Below, piece after piece: positions 14,940 to 23,756 of a DNA stretch of 53,722 nt. The stretch covers positions 1-53,722 of the forward strand of contig JAHJSH010000008.1 of NCBI GenBank assembly GCA_018830525.1, written 5' to 3'. The notes under the pieces were generated by a model. It saw only the letters and a program-made list of their open reading frames with translations, was not told where the DNA came from and searched no databases. Position 1 is the first letter of the stretch. Each line of letters opens with the position of its first letter. The DNA comes from Nanobdellota archaeon (GTDB lineage Archaea > Nanobdellota > Nanobdellia > Pacearchaeales > GW2011-AR1). A program made the position numbers and the translations under genes.

Positions 14940-16004
14940 ATGGTAATTAAACAAAATAGAAAATCTTCTCAACAAATAAAAGAGGAGATATTATCTCAAT
15001 TAGAATTACAGCCCCTTTCTGTTGAACAACTTAGAAAAAATATTAAAGATTCTAACTGGTCAACAGTAAATAAATATCTCGAAGAATTAAAAGAAGATGC
15101 ACGAGTAAGAGAAATTGTTTCAACTGACAAGATTAAGATTTATCAAAAAATTATGGGGGATACTTATTTTGATTTACCTATAACGGAAAACCAGAGAAAA
15201 AAGTTCCATTCTTTATTCGCAATGATCTTTGCCGAATACAAAAAAAGAAATAAAATGCCAACAAAAACGTCCGTTGCCAAATGCGCGGTTCATGTTATTG
15301 ACAATGAGAAAGCAGAGCTAAAAGATCTCCCTATCGTTTGGTATCTATATGGGATGGTGCCCCTAATGGCTGTAGAAACAACTACTGAATATTCAGAAGG
15401 TTTTATATTAGAAAAGAGAAAAGAAATTCAAAAGATAATTATAGAATTTGTGGATGAGAACGGGGAGAAAAGATCTAGTCAAATTCAAAAAGAACAGCAC
15501 AAAAGATATAATGAAGAAACCTATGTTTTATCTGATGAAATTTTCGAAATTTTAAATAAACCTGAATTTGATAACAAAGAAATTCTTTCTTTACTTAGTA
15601 AATTTTTTATCGCATGCCCTGTTGATCAAGAATTTTTAGAAATATTTGATTTAACCAATAGCGTCATTGCAATTATTCAGAAAATGGATTTGATGAATCT
15701 GAGTTTACAACAGTATAGAAAAGAAATATTATTAGCGTTTGATTCACTTTGGAAATTTATAGCTTTATACAAACTTTATAAAAGCAGAACAGAAGGGATA
15801 AAACCCATGAAAAAAGAAATAATATTAAATTTCTATCTTGGCGGAGCTATTGGGGAAAGAAAAAGGGGCATAGGAGAATCCTTATCTGAACTTAATTCAA
15901 TTTACTTCAACAAGTTAGCTGATTTTGATGTTGATAAAATAGAACTCTCTGAAGATGTAAAAGAAATTAGGAAAATTATGGAAAATTGGACAGGAGAAGA
16001 TTAA
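14940..16004 (+). CDS. Winged-helix N-terminal protein, partner of a PIN-domain protein
   Basis: The first 75 residues form a helix-turn-helix or winged-helix domain (QIKEEILSQLELQPLSVEQL, then NWSTVNKYLEELKEDARVRE). The remaining 280 residues are mostly helical and not recognised; they contain CPVDQEFLEIFD and IGERKRGIGESLSELNS. The gene is followed after one base by a PIN-domain gene, so they form one operon, probably autoregulated through the inverted repeat upstream. A DNA-binding antitoxin-like or regulator role is likely. At 354 residues it is much larger than ordinary VapB antitoxins. Confidence 0.65.
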   Translation: MVIKQNRKSSQQIKEEILSQLELQPLSVEQLRKNIKDSNWSTVNKYLEELKEDARVREIVSTDKIKIYQKIMGDTYFDLPITENQRKKFHSLFAMIFAEYKKRNKMPTKTSVAKCAVHVIDNEKAELKDLPIVWYLYGMVPLMAVETTTEYSEGFILEKRKEIQKIIIEFVDENGEKRSSQIQKEQHKRYNEETYVLSDEIFEILNKPEFDNKEILSLLSKFFIACPVDQEFLEIFDLTNSVIAIIQKMDLMNLSLQQYRKEILLAFDSLWKFIALYKLYKSRTEGIKPMKKEIILNFYLGGAIGERKRGIGESLSELNSIYFNKLADFDVDKIELSEDVKEIRKIMENWTGED

Positions 16005-16005
16005 G

Positions 16006-16650
16006 ATGGGAAAAGATAATTTTTTAGATACAAATATTATTTTTCATTATTCTAATTACACAGACACCGCTAGTAAAATTATAGAAAAGTGTTATTTTTT
16101 TGTTAAAAATAAATCTGGGAGATTTATCCTATGTTGGGCTGTTTTAAAAGAACTCGAAGAAATTACAAAAAAAAGGGCTAGGTTCCATAAGGCGATTATA
16201 GAAAAAATTAAAGATACAACCTATTCCATTGAAGATAGTCCACTTATCTCCTTTAGAGATATACCATTCGCTAAACAGATTTATGAAAAATATAAAAATA
16301 AATCCAAAGAAGAAATAGAAAAACTTTTTCAAATTGAAAGAAATTCCTCGGAGTTGAAAATAAAAAAATTCATTCAATTTTCCATTGATGAACGAGGAAT
16401 CTCCTTGAATCAAATTGATGGAGAATTGATTAATAAAATTCATAACATAATACCAAACCATGCAGATTGTAAAATTCTTGCAAGTGCCTTACAATTACAA
16501 AAAGATAGAGAACTTTTTTTGTTTGTAACCGCAGACGGGAAAGATTTAGATCCTAATGGATACGAATTCTTGAAAGGGCAATTCGAAATAAATTATTCAA
16601 AAGAAAACTGGAAGTTTCCAGAATTATTGAATTTAGTTTATACCAACTAA
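16006..16650 (+). CDS. PIN-domain ribonuclease-like protein
   Basis: The 214-residue protein carries the PIN acidic set: D8 in NFLDTNII, E49 in VLKELEEI, D154 in NHADCKILASAL and D177 in FVTADGKDLDPN. This predicts a Mg-dependent endoribonuclease of the VapC type. It is longer than VapC (about 130-140 residues) because of a charged helical insertion (about residues 90-135). It directly follows the wHTH gene, which points to a toxin-antitoxin-like or RNA-cleaving defence pair. Confidence 0.75.
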   Translation: MGKDNFLDTNIIFHYSNYTDTASKIIEKCYFFVKNKSGRFILCWAVLKELEEITKKRARFHKAIIEKIKDTTYSIEDSPLISFRDIPFAKQIYEKYKNKSKEEIEKLFQIERNSSELKIKKFIQFSIDERGISLNQIDGELINKIHNIIPNHADCKILASALQLQKDRELFLFVTADGKDLDPNGYEFLKGQFEINYSKENWKFPELLNLVYTN

Positions 16651-16682
16651 TCTTATTTATACAACCCCCCCATCACATTTCC

Positions 16683-16934
16683 ATGACAATGAGAAGAACA
16701 GTTAAGCGAGTCATAGATGGAGATACATTCCAGACCTACCGAAAGGTAAATGGAAGTAATTACATAAGACTCGCAGGTGTTAATGCTCCAGAGAAACATC
16801 AATTTGGCGGAGCCCAAGCAACAAACAGGCTAAAGCATAAAATCCAAGGAAAGACAGTTACATTACAACCCGTTGGAAGAAGTTACGGAAGAATTGTGGC
16901 GAGAGTTAGGGCAAACAGGAAGTTAGTGAGATGA
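16683..16934 (+). CDS. Small staphylococcal-nuclease-like protein
   Basis: This 83-residue protein has VIDGDTF (D14), IRLAGVNAPE (R29, E37) and YGRIVARV (R70). These match the catalytic positions of thermonuclease. It ends earlier than typical family members, so it is a minimal or shortened version. No signal peptide is seen. The stop overlaps the start of the next gene by 4 bases. It should cleave phosphodiester bonds in DNA or RNA; the role within the accessory segment is unknown. Confidence 0.75.
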   Translation: MTMRRTVKRVIDGDTFQTYRKVNGSNYIRLAGVNAPEKHQFGGAQATNRLKHKIQGKTVTLQPVGRSYGRIVARVRANRKLVR

Positions 16935-17167
16935 TGGAAGAACGAAAAACAGAAGAGATTGAAACGGATAAATGGAAGATTTTGTTTAAACAACCCAATG
17001 ATCAACCCTTTGATGAGGGTTATATAGAATTAATTTTTAGACTAAAATCTGATCAAACAGGCGTTAGAACAATAAGCCCGGAAGATTTAGAGCAACTCAA
17101 AAAAGATATGGAAGATTTAGGAAAGTGGAGAAAATTCAGAGAATTAAAGAAGGACTTAGAAAATTAA
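16931..17167 (+). CDS. Hypothetical acidic protein, 78 residues
   Basis: The gene overlaps the nuclease-like gene by 4 bases and is likely translated with it. The sequence is charged and probably alpha/beta (WKILFKQPNDQPFDEGYIEL, then helical SPEDLEQLKKDMEDLGKW). It could be an inhibitor or partner of the nuclease by analogy with other small paired genes, but no homologue is recognised. Confidence 0.5.
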   Translation: MMEERKTEEIETDKWKILFKQPNDQPFDEGYIELIFRLKSDQTGVRTISPEDLEQLKKDMEDLGKWRKFRELKKDLEN

Positions 17168-17168
17168 G

Positions 17169-17336
17169 ATGCCCGGTAATGTTCATAATACAAATACTCT
17201 TTCAGGTCCGGCAATGGCCGTCTTAGCAGGGGTTATCTTAACAATAGGTCCTTGGTTTACACCAATAGGATTCTTTTCAAAATTAATTATTGCAATCTTT
17301 GGAATTGTCCTTATAGCCGTTGGAGTAAATAGATAA
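17169..17336 (+). CDS. Small two-helix membrane protein, 55 residues
   Basis: The frame starts one base after the preceding stop and reads MPGNVHNTNTLSGPAMAVLA, followed by GVILTIGPWFTPIG and KLIIAIFGIVLIAVGVNR. Two hydrophobic segments are separated by a short polar turn. It is the last gene of accessory segment II and stops just before the third radC relic. Confidence 0.5.
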   Translation: MPGNVHNTNTLSGPAMAVLAGVILTIGPWFTPIGFFSKLIIAIFGIVLIAVGVNR

Positions 17337-17338
17337 AA

Positions 17339-17392
17339 GTGCTGGATAGTGTGACTGTTGGGGGATAGGGATTTTGGAGTGGGAAGAATTAA
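17339..17392 (+). repeat. radC 3'-end relic, copy 3 (degenerate)
   Basis: The bases read VLDSVTVGG, a stop, then GFWSGKN in the radC frame, against VLDSVIVGDGKWWNWK in copy 2. The match at DNA level is clear over GTGCT-GATAGTGTGA but decays afterwards. It is the oldest-looking copy and ends 3 bases before the stop of hsdR. Confidence 0.7.
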
Positions 17393-17394
17393 TA

Positions 17395-19698
17395 TTAATT
17401 TTTAGCAATAGCATAAAGGTGTTTTTGAAATCCTATAAATGTATCTTTAATCATTCTTACTCCGCCAAGCGTCTTCGTAGCGTCTGCAACTTCATTATAC
17501 TTAAGTTTCAATAAAGCAGGGAGTTTTTCTTGATCAAGTTCTTCTACTCCAGACTCAATGTATTTGGATAAAACAAACTCTAAAAATTCTTTTTGTCTAT
17601 CATCTAAATCTTCAAGAATTTGTTCTTGTGCCTTTGCAACCCTTTCTTCCCTGCTTATTGGTTTTATCGCAAAAGAAATATATTCTAATACATCAAACAA
17701 ATCACTATTATCAGCGCCCACTAACTTTTGTAAGTTCTTTAATTCCTCTATACCATAACCTGCACTCGCAAGTCTTAATAAGAACTCTTTTCTCGTTAAA
17801 GGACTTTCCCAAATTCTTCTTAATTGTTCTTCGTTTTTGAAAAATTTAGGAAGATCTCCAAACATTTTTTTCAAGAATTCTTCTGAAGATATAGGTTTTC
17901 CATCTGGAGACCAAAAAGAAGTAGTAGCCATATGCTGTATTTCTCTAGCCTTCCCATCGGATAATTTAATTTTTAATTTTACCTTCTTCTCTTTTTCAGG
18001 ATATTCTGCTTGAGATTCTTTGACTTTCAATATTTTATCTTTTTTCATCAAGATTATTGGTTCAATAGGTTCACCATCCCATTCAGAATCACTAAAATTT
18101 TTATAAGCATCTACAAAATCATAAATTGTAAAAAAATATTTTTCATCAAATAATCTTGTTCCACGACCAATAATTTGTTTAAATTCAATCATAGAATTTA
18201 TTGGCCTCATTAATATAATATTTCTTATGTTTTTTGCGTCAACTCCTGTAGAAAGTTTTTGTGAAGTTGTTAGAATTGTAGGTATTGTTTTTTCATTATC
18301 TTGAAATTCTTCTAAATATTGTTCTCCTTGTGCACCGTCATTTGCAGTAACCCTCACGCAATAGTTAGGTTCCTTACTTTTCTTATGTTGATTTATTAAA
18401 TCTCTTACTGCAGCTGCATGATCTTGAGTTGAACAAAAAACTATAGACTTTTCGTTTTGATTTATTTCTGACATAAAAATTTTAACCCTTTTTTCTTCTC
18501 TTTCTTTAATCTCAATTATCTTATTAAAATCTGTTTCTTCGTAAATTTTTCCTTCTTCAACTTCTCCTTCAATAATTTCGTCATCAGAAGTATATACATA
18601 ATCGTCCATTGTAGTCTTAATTCTTCTAACTTTGAAAGGTGTTAAAAAACCATCATTAATTCCTTCTTTCAAAGAATACTCATAAAGAGGTTTTCCAAAA
18701 TATTTGTAAGTATCTGCATTTTCTTTTCTTTTAGGTGTTGCAGTTAAACCTATTTGAAATGCAGGAGAAAAATATTCCATAATCGCCCTCCAATTCCCTT
18801 CATCATTTGCTCCACCCCTATGACATTCATCAATTATAATTAAATCAAAATAATCTTTAGGATATTGTCCAAAATAAGGAGTATTATCCTTTCCACTCAT
18901 AAAAGTTTGAAATATTGTAAAAAAGATACTTCCATTTTTAGGAACTTTTCCTGTTTTCTTTATTTGACTTGGTTTTATCCTTACTAAAGCATCTTCAGGA
19001 AATGCTGAAAAAGCATTAAAGGCCTGATTAGCTAGAAAGTTTCTGTCTGTTAAAAATAATATTCTCGGTTGCCTTTTTCCATCTTTTTTTAAATTCCATC
19101 TTGAATAAAATAATTTCCAGGCTATTTCAAAAGCAATAACTGTCTTTCCTGTTCCTGTTGCAAGAGTTAAGAGTATCCTATTTTTGTCTTCTGCTATTGC
19201 ATCCAGTGTTTTATTTATTGCTATTTCTTGAAAAAACCTAGGTTCATATTTCCCCACAGCAATTATTGAATTAAATTTCTCTTTCCATTCATCGTGTTTT
19301 GAAAAGGTTTTAGTATATAATTCTTCAGGGGTTGGAAATGAATCAACATCTTTTTCTTTTCCAGTCTTTAAACAGATTTGATAAATTTCTTTTCCATTTG
19401 TAGAAAAGGCTGTATCTAAATTTAATTTTAAGGCATATTCTTTTGCCTGCATAACTCCTTCAGAAACGCTTAGATCTTCACTTTTTGCTTCAATAACTGC
19501 TAATTTTCTCCCTTTATATTCTAAAATATAATCTGCAAATTTAGGTTGCCTTTTTCTTCCTTGTCCTTCAATCTTTCCAGGAGCAATAGGGTATTCGCAA
19601 ATAACTTTAATGTTTTGATTAGAAGTATCCCATCCAGCTTCAGCTAATTTTGGATCAATTAAATCCTTTCTTGTTTGTGCTTCCTTTATTGTTGGCAT
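17395..19698 (-). CDS. hsdR: Type I restriction enzyme, R subunit (EcoEI-like HsdR)
   Basis: I start at 19698 (MPTIKEAQTRKDLIDPKLAE), 2 bases after the preceding stop, because a longer frame would lie inside the upstream gene. The N-terminal PD-(D/E)XK nuclease has D56, E70 and K72 (FADYILEY...IEAK). The SF2 motor has TGTGKT (about 181-186), IIDECHRGG and LTATPKRK. The C-terminus is the EcoEI type. With HsdM and HsdS it cleaves DNA lacking the host methylation after translocation. Length (767 residues) is normal. It is the last gene of the restriction operon. Confidence 0.93.
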   Translation of the reverse strand: MPTIKEAQTRKDLIDPKLAEAGWDTSNQNIKVICEYPIAPGKIEGQGRKRQPKFADYILEYKGRKLAVIEAKSEDLSVSEGVMQAKEYALKLNLDTAFSTNGKEIYQICLKTGKEKDVDSFPTPEELYTKTFSKHDEWKEKFNSIIAVGKYEPRFFQEIAINKTLDAIAEDKNRILLTLATGTGKTVIAFEIAWKLFYSRWNLKKDGKRQPRILFLTDRNFLANQAFNAFSAFPEDALVRIKPSQIKKTGKVPKNGSIFFTIFQTFMSGKDNTPYFGQYPKDYFDLIIIDECHRGGANDEGNWRAIMEYFSPAFQIGLTATPKRKENADTYKYFGKPLYEYSLKEGINDGFLTPFKVRRIKTTMDDYVYTSDDEIIEGEVEEGKIYEETDFNKIIEIKEREEKRVKIFMSEINQNEKSIVFCSTQDHAAAVRDLINQHKKSKEPNYCVRVTANDGAQGEQYLEEFQDNEKTIPTILTTSQKLSTGVDAKNIRNIILMRPINSMIEFKQIIGRGTRLFDEKYFFTIYDFVDAYKNFSDSEWDGEPIEPIILMKKDKILKVKESQAEYPEKEKKVKLKIKLSDGKAREIQHMATTSFWSPDGKPISSEEFLKKMFGDLPKFFKNEEQLRRIWESPLTRKEFLLRLASAGYGIEELKNLQKLVGADNSDLFDVLEYISFAIKPISREERVAKAQEQILEDLDDRQKEFLEFVLSKYIESGVEELDQEKLPALLKLKYNEVADATKTLGGVRMIKDTFIGFQKHLYAIAKN

Positions 19699-19699
19699 T

Positions 19700-21097
19700 T
19701 TATTTTGAGTAATATTTTTGTTTTGGATTGTTTGGATTATCTGGAATTGTAAGAAGTAATAATCCCTTATCAAGTAATGGTTTTAAGAGGTTTAGTCTAA
19801 AATATTCTCGGTCTTTTATGCCAATAGAAGTTTGTATCTCTTCCCTTGATTTTGGATTTTTACAAAACTCTAATATTGCTTTTTCTCTGTCAGCTTGCGG
19901 GGTAGCTTGCGGGGTAGCTTGCGGGGTAGCTTTTTCATTCAAGGGTATTATTACTTTGAAAATATCTTCTTCTATTAATTTTGGGGAACTATTTGAATAT
20001 AATTTAGTGTATTTTTCAAGATTTCTAACTCCTGAACCTAATTCATCTGCATTTCCAATTTCTTTGAAAAAATTAGCAATTACTGGATTTTTTGGATACG
20101 GAGAAAAATTATTTGAATTTATTACTCCATGTCCATGTGGCTTATTCGCATTTTCTGCATAAATTCTATTTTTTTCAATTATTATTTTTGCAGGATATGG
20201 ATTTAGATATTCCCTATGAATTAAAGTGTTTGAGGCTATCTCTCTTAATATTTTATCTCTTATACTTATCCTTTGTGTTCCTTCTAGATAGAAGGGATCT
20301 GATAAATGTTTTTGTCCAAATGCTATTATTCTTTCATAACTTTCTATAAGATTTGTTCTAACGTCATCTCTGTCATCATATCTATCAAGATTAATTCTTC
20401 GGAGTATTAAATCAGTTTTATGATGTGGAAGAGCTGAAAAGATTGTTTCATCTTTTCCAAAAAGTAAGATTCCTGCTAAAGTAATTCCTTCTTTATTTGT
20501 TTGATAATCTTTTGTGTATAATTTTGCACTTTTTAGTAATTCAATATTTGTTAGATTTTTCCAAGGATGATTTGAGTTTTGATTTACGGCCAAAATTCTT
20601 GCTTTGTTTATCAGGTCTTTTCTTAAATCAGTTATTTTACAATAAGGAAATACTTTATTTTCAGTGTAAATTGCTTGTTTATTAAGATATAAAGAAGTAA
20701 CCAATGTATTGTTATTTGTTATGTCTAAATCTCCATCCTCATTTCTATCATATATTTTGTTATTGCATTTATGCACTTGCGAACTTCTTGGAATATAAAT
20801 ATATAAAATTTGTTTTTTATTTATTTCTACTTGTTCTATTGACAAATATACTGAGGGTGAAATTTTTTGTGGGTTGTTTATTGTTGTTACGAAATCCTTT
20901 TTTACTTGTTGTATATTTTCCACACCTTTTATTTTTCCTTTATCATCTACACCTAAAAGAAGTTCTCCCCCATTTCTATTTAAGAAAGCACAAACAGTTG
21001 GATAAACTTCTTTAGTTATATTTTGTTTGCACTCTTTAAATTCAATTGTGATTCCTTCGCCTTTCTTGATTATGTTTTTGATTTTAGTTTTAATCAT
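19700..21097 (-). CDS. AlbA_2 (Schlafen-type) domain protein, COG2865-like
   Basis: The N-terminal domain EFKECKQN...CAFLNRNGGELLLGVDDKGKIKG is the AlbA_2 domain. It is followed by the COG2865 central region (ASNTLIHREY, ELGSGVRNLEKY) and a C-terminal winged helix. The linker contains ATPQATPQATPQ, encoded by three 12-base repeats at 19893-19928; such TPQ repeats are common in this family. Its start overlaps the end of hsdS by 8 bases. These proteins often accompany type I restriction loci, but their biochemical role is unclear. AlbA_2 domains can bind or cleave RNA. Confidence 0.8.
   Translation of the reverse strand: MIKTKIKNIIKKGEGITIEFKECKQNITKEVYPTVCAFLNRNGGELLLGVDDKGKIKGVENIQQVKKDFVTTINNPQKISPSVYLSIEQVEINKKQILYIYIPRSSQVHKCNNKIYDRNEDGDLDITNNNTLVTSLYLNKQAIYTENKVFPYCKITDLRKDLINKARILAVNQNSNHPWKNLTNIELLKSAKLYTKDYQTNKEGITLAGILLFGKDETIFSALPHHKTDLILRRINLDRYDDRDDVRTNLIESYERIIAFGQKHLSDPFYLEGTQRISIRDKILREIASNTLIHREYLNPYPAKIIIEKNRIYAENANKPHGHGVINSNNFSPYPKNPVIANFFKEIGNADELGSGVRNLEKYTKLYSNSSPKLIEEDIFKVIIPLNEKATPQATPQATPQADREKAILEFCKNPKSREEIQTSIGIKDREYFRLNLLKPLLDKGLLLLTIPDNPNNPKQKYYSK
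19893..19928 (-). repeat. Three tandem 12-base repeats within the AlbA_2 gene
   Basis: Three copies of GCTTGCGGGGTA encode the ATPQ linker repeats. Copy number could vary between strains without a frameshift because the unit is a multiple of three. Confidence 0.9.
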
Positions 21098-22214
21098 TTA
21101 ATTCTCCACTAAAAGCTTTTTGTAACATAGATTTTTTAAGCTCATCAAGGTCTTTAATCTTTTGTTTATAGATAGTTTCAAGTTCTTTTATTTCTTTCGA
21201 AAGGGAGTCTAGTTTTGAGACGATGAGGGTTTGTTCTGACAATGATGGAACTATTAAATTAATATTTTCAATTTGTGATTTATTAATTGAATTAAAAACC
21301 GCACCAGTATTTCCTGTAATGCTTTTTTCGTGCTTTAGAAGATGGTAAAATAAAAATTCTCTGTCAATCTTTTTCTCACCACGAATAGCAGCTAAACCTC
21401 TTCCAATACATATTTTTTGGGTTGAGAAATTAATTGGTCCAACAGGAGCTCTAACCGACATAAGAATATCTCCTTTCTCTGCTTCTTTTGTAATCCTTGT
21501 AGTCCAAGTATTTGGCTTTCCAAGATATTTCAACCCGTATTCTTTTTTACCTTGGTAAAACGGCAGTCCTTCTCCATTTTTATTATAATATTTTCCCTCT
21601 GGAGATTGTCCTGCAATAACCCCGCAAACTTCTCCTAACTTCTTCTCTTCCCAATCTTTCTTAGGATTCGAGAAAACTTCTTCTAAATAGGATCCAAATA
21701 ATTCTTTTGCATTTTTCAAATTCTTTTCTGCATTTTCTTTTGATTTAGAAATTGATTCAAATGTTTTGTCGAGAATTTTTACTATTTGTTTTTGGGTTGG
21801 GAGTGAGGGGATGGGGATTTCTTCCTTTGAATAATCCTTAAAGTAAATGTGAGGAATTGCTGCACCACAAGAATATTTTTTAAAATCAATCCCTAAAAGA
21901 AAATAATATAGAAAGTTTATATTAACTTCATTACTTGGGATAAGATATTGTAAAGTTCCAATGACTGAAGATTTTTCTTTTTGTAAATTTATTCTTCCAA
22001 CTCCTGCCCCGTCTTTTATTATGGAAATATAAGGTTTATCTTGATGGTAAAAATCTACTTTTTTTAAAAACCCCTTTGCTCCATAAATAGAATATTCTCC
22101 TTCATTATCTTTAATTTTATTCAGAGATATATTGGAAGAACCTTTTTCGCAAACTTTTCCGAGTGTTTTTGTTTGCCATTCTTTTGTTAGTTGTTTAGTT
22201 TTTTGGTTTGTCAT
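21090..22214 (-). CDS. hsdS: Type I restriction specificity subunit (HsdS)
   Basis: The 374-residue protein has two target-recognition domains, each followed by a long spacer helix. The first runs to about residue 185 (ending PIPSLPTQKQIVKILDKTFE). The second starts with WEEKKLGEVCGVIAGQSPEG and ends LIVPSLSEQTLIVSKLDSLS. This is the usual two-half arrangement recognising a split DNA sequence. The start overlaps the end of the HEPN-like gene by 20 bases. Confidence 0.9.
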   Translation of the reverse strand: MTNQKTKQLTKEWQTKTLGKVCEKGSSNISLNKIKDNEGEYSIYGAKGFLKKVDFYHQDKPYISIIKDGAGVGRINLQKEKSSVIGTLQYLIPSNEVNINFLYYFLLGIDFKKYSCGAAIPHIYFKDYSKEEIPIPSLPTQKQIVKILDKTFESISKSKENAEKNLKNAKELFGSYLEEVFSNPKKDWEEKKLGEVCGVIAGQSPEGKYYNKNGEGLPFYQGKKEYGLKYLGKPNTWTTRITKEAEKGDILMSVRAPVGPINFSTQKICIGRGLAAIRGEKKIDREFLFYHLLKHEKSITGNTGAVFNSINKSQIENINLIVPSLSEQTLIVSKLDSLSKEIKELETIYKQKIKDLDELKKSMLQKAFSGELND

Positions 22215-22953
22215 TTTGCTTTTTCAGTTTATATAATGCATAAACAATATATCCGAATTGGGCAGTTGCCATGCTGTATGCCCAAGATTCCCAATTTTCC
22301 AATTTAATTAACTGTGCTTTATGAATGATTTTGTGTCTAAGAAGAATCATTCTTTTGAGTGTATTAAACATTTTTATAAATTCATCCTCTTCTTTTGGCA
22401 AGGCAAAATCTGCTCCAAAACTATCTACAATAAATTTTACTACATTCTTTTCTATATTCTGGGATGTTTTCTTTTTAGGAATATTCCCCCTCTTTATTTT
22501 TAATAAATTAAAATTTCTGGTTTTAGGAGGAATTAGTTTATAATTCTCATCTAAATTTAAGGATTTAAGTAAAACTATAATATCTTTTATATTTTGAAAG
22601 TTCATTTCTTCAGCCAATATCTCAGATAGTTTTATCTTATTTTTATTTATTTCTTCTAAATCTGTTAAATCAAATTTTAAAGATTTAAATTTTTTAAATT
22701 TCCGTAATTCCTTTAAAGAAATAATGTTTTTATCTATCGCTATTTTAAAGATTTCTTCTAAAAAGAATTCTAAACAAGATACTAAAAAAACGATATATTG
22801 AATTCTTGACTGATATTGGTCTTTTTTAGAAAATTTTCTAATCATAATTTCTCTTTCCAAATACCACGAATCACTTATTCTTTTTTCAAATATCTTAAGG
22901 GAATCACCCTTCTTAGACAAATTCCTATTTTCTAAAATTCTATTTAGTTTCAT
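22195..22953 (-). CDS. HEPN-like protein within the restriction operon
   Basis: The protein is nearly all helical (252 residues). A helix around YIVFLVSCLEFFLEEIFKIA and the C-terminal LLRHKIIHKAQ contain the R-x4-H signature (R206, H211) of HEPN ribonucleases. This placement resembles RiboL-PSP-HEPN or MAE_28990-like HEPN proteins; I cannot choose between them. The gene overlaps hsdS by 20 bases and follows the DUF3800 gene, so it is part of the hsd transcript. It could be an RNA-cutting back-up toxin if restriction is inhibited; this is inference. Confidence 0.65.
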   Translation of the reverse strand: MKLNRILENRNLSKKGDSLKIFEKRISDSWYLEREIMIRKFSKKDQYQSRIQYIVFLVSCLEFFLEEIFKIAIDKNIISLKELRKFKKFKSLKFDLTDLEEINKNKIKLSEILAEEMNFQNIKDIIVLLKSLNLDENYKLIPPKTRNFNLLKIKRGNIPKKKTSQNIEKNVVKFIVDSFGADFALPKEEDEFIKMFNTLKRMILLRHKIIHKAQLIKLENWESWAYSMATAQFGYIVYALYKLKKQNDKPKN

Positions 22954-22983
22954 TTAGCTTCTCCAAGCTTTTTGGTTTCCCAA

Positions 22984-23754
22984 TTAGTTTTCATTGTTTA
23001 TCTCAATTAATTTATTTACAAATTCTTGATGTTTTGCATCCCACATAATAATTTGAGGATTATTTAGAAAAGCTTTCTCTAACCCATTATTCAAACTAAA
23101 GTTAGAAATTATCTTTTTTTCAAATTCATTAAAAGGAGTTCCCTTTTCAATTTGAGATAAAATTTTTTTCAAATTTCCTGCTAAAATATCTGCAAATTGA
23201 ATCCCTATCTCTTTTCCACTATTATGAATAATCTTTAACTTAAATTTTTCTGCTTTAAACTCATCAAACATTTTAGTCCAATCATTATTTTGGCACTGAG
23301 GCGAATCAACCATAAAAATTAATGTTTTATCTATGTATTCTTCTTTAAAATTTTTTAAAGAGTTTGAGATATGATAGTATTCATATATGTTTAGAAAAAT
23401 TGAATTTTTCAAAGTATTTAATATATTATTCTTAATGTTCTTGTTATTTATAACAAAGGAAGGGTTTTCTTGAGATTCAACATCAGTAATTAAATCAAAT
23501 TTTCTTTCTTTAAAATCTTGGCTAAATGTCAGCGTAAAATAAACTTTAAAATCCAAGTCACAAAAAAGAGAATAGTCGTGAGTCTCCTTAAATTTAAGTT
23601 CAGAATCTTTGTCATTTAATTTTTTAAAAAGTTCTATTCTACCTTTCAATTTAATATATTCTGTTTCAGAAAATAGAACCCATGAACGAATATAAAAACC
23701 TTCATTATTCCAATGTCCTGTTTCATCAGAAAAAACATAGTACAATTCACCCAT
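22984..23754 (-). CDS. DUF3800 protein within the restriction operon
   Basis: The N-terminus YYVFSDETGHW (D10, E11) and the C-terminal IGIQFADILAGNLKK are the signature ends of DUF3800, a predicted RNase H-like fold often found in defence and mobile loci. The middle carries FMVDSPQCQ. It starts 2 bases after hsdM stops. The gene is not part of a standard type I system. A nuclease or nucleic-acid-binding role is predicted from the fold only. Confidence 0.75.
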   Translation of the reverse strand: MGELYYVFSDETGHWNNEGFYIRSWVLFSETEYIKLKGRIELFKKLNDKDSELKFKETHDYSLFCDLDFKVYFTLTFSQDFKERKFDLITDVESQENPSFVINNKNIKNNILNTLKNSIFLNIYEYYHISNSLKNFKEEYIDKTLIFMVDSPQCQNNDWTKMFDEFKAEKFKLKIIHNSGKEIGIQFADILAGNLKKILSQIEKGTPFNEFEKKIISNFSLNNGLEKAFLNNPQIIMWDAKHQEFVNKLIEINNEN

Positions 23755-23756
23755 CC

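Larger units (their letters stand above)
14672..17338. mobile_element. Accessory segment II, bounded by radC 3'-end relics
   Basis: About 2.7 kb lies between the second and third radC end copies. It carries a nuclease relic, a wHTH-PIN pair, a small staphylococcal-nuclease-like gene, a 78-residue unknown and a two-helix membrane protein. No recombinase is visible. The similar size and same position relative to radC as segment I suggest two successive insertions at one target. Confidence 0.6.

Noticed and set aside
14915-14950. Twelve-codon leader peptide before the wHTH gene
   Set aside because: It overlaps the Shine-Dalgarno site and the gene start; the strong ribosome-binding site explains the sequence without a peptide.
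19700-21097. ATP-dependent helicase, as this family is often named
   Set aside because: No Walker A or helicase motifs are visible; AlbA_2 with a winged helix describes the sequence better.
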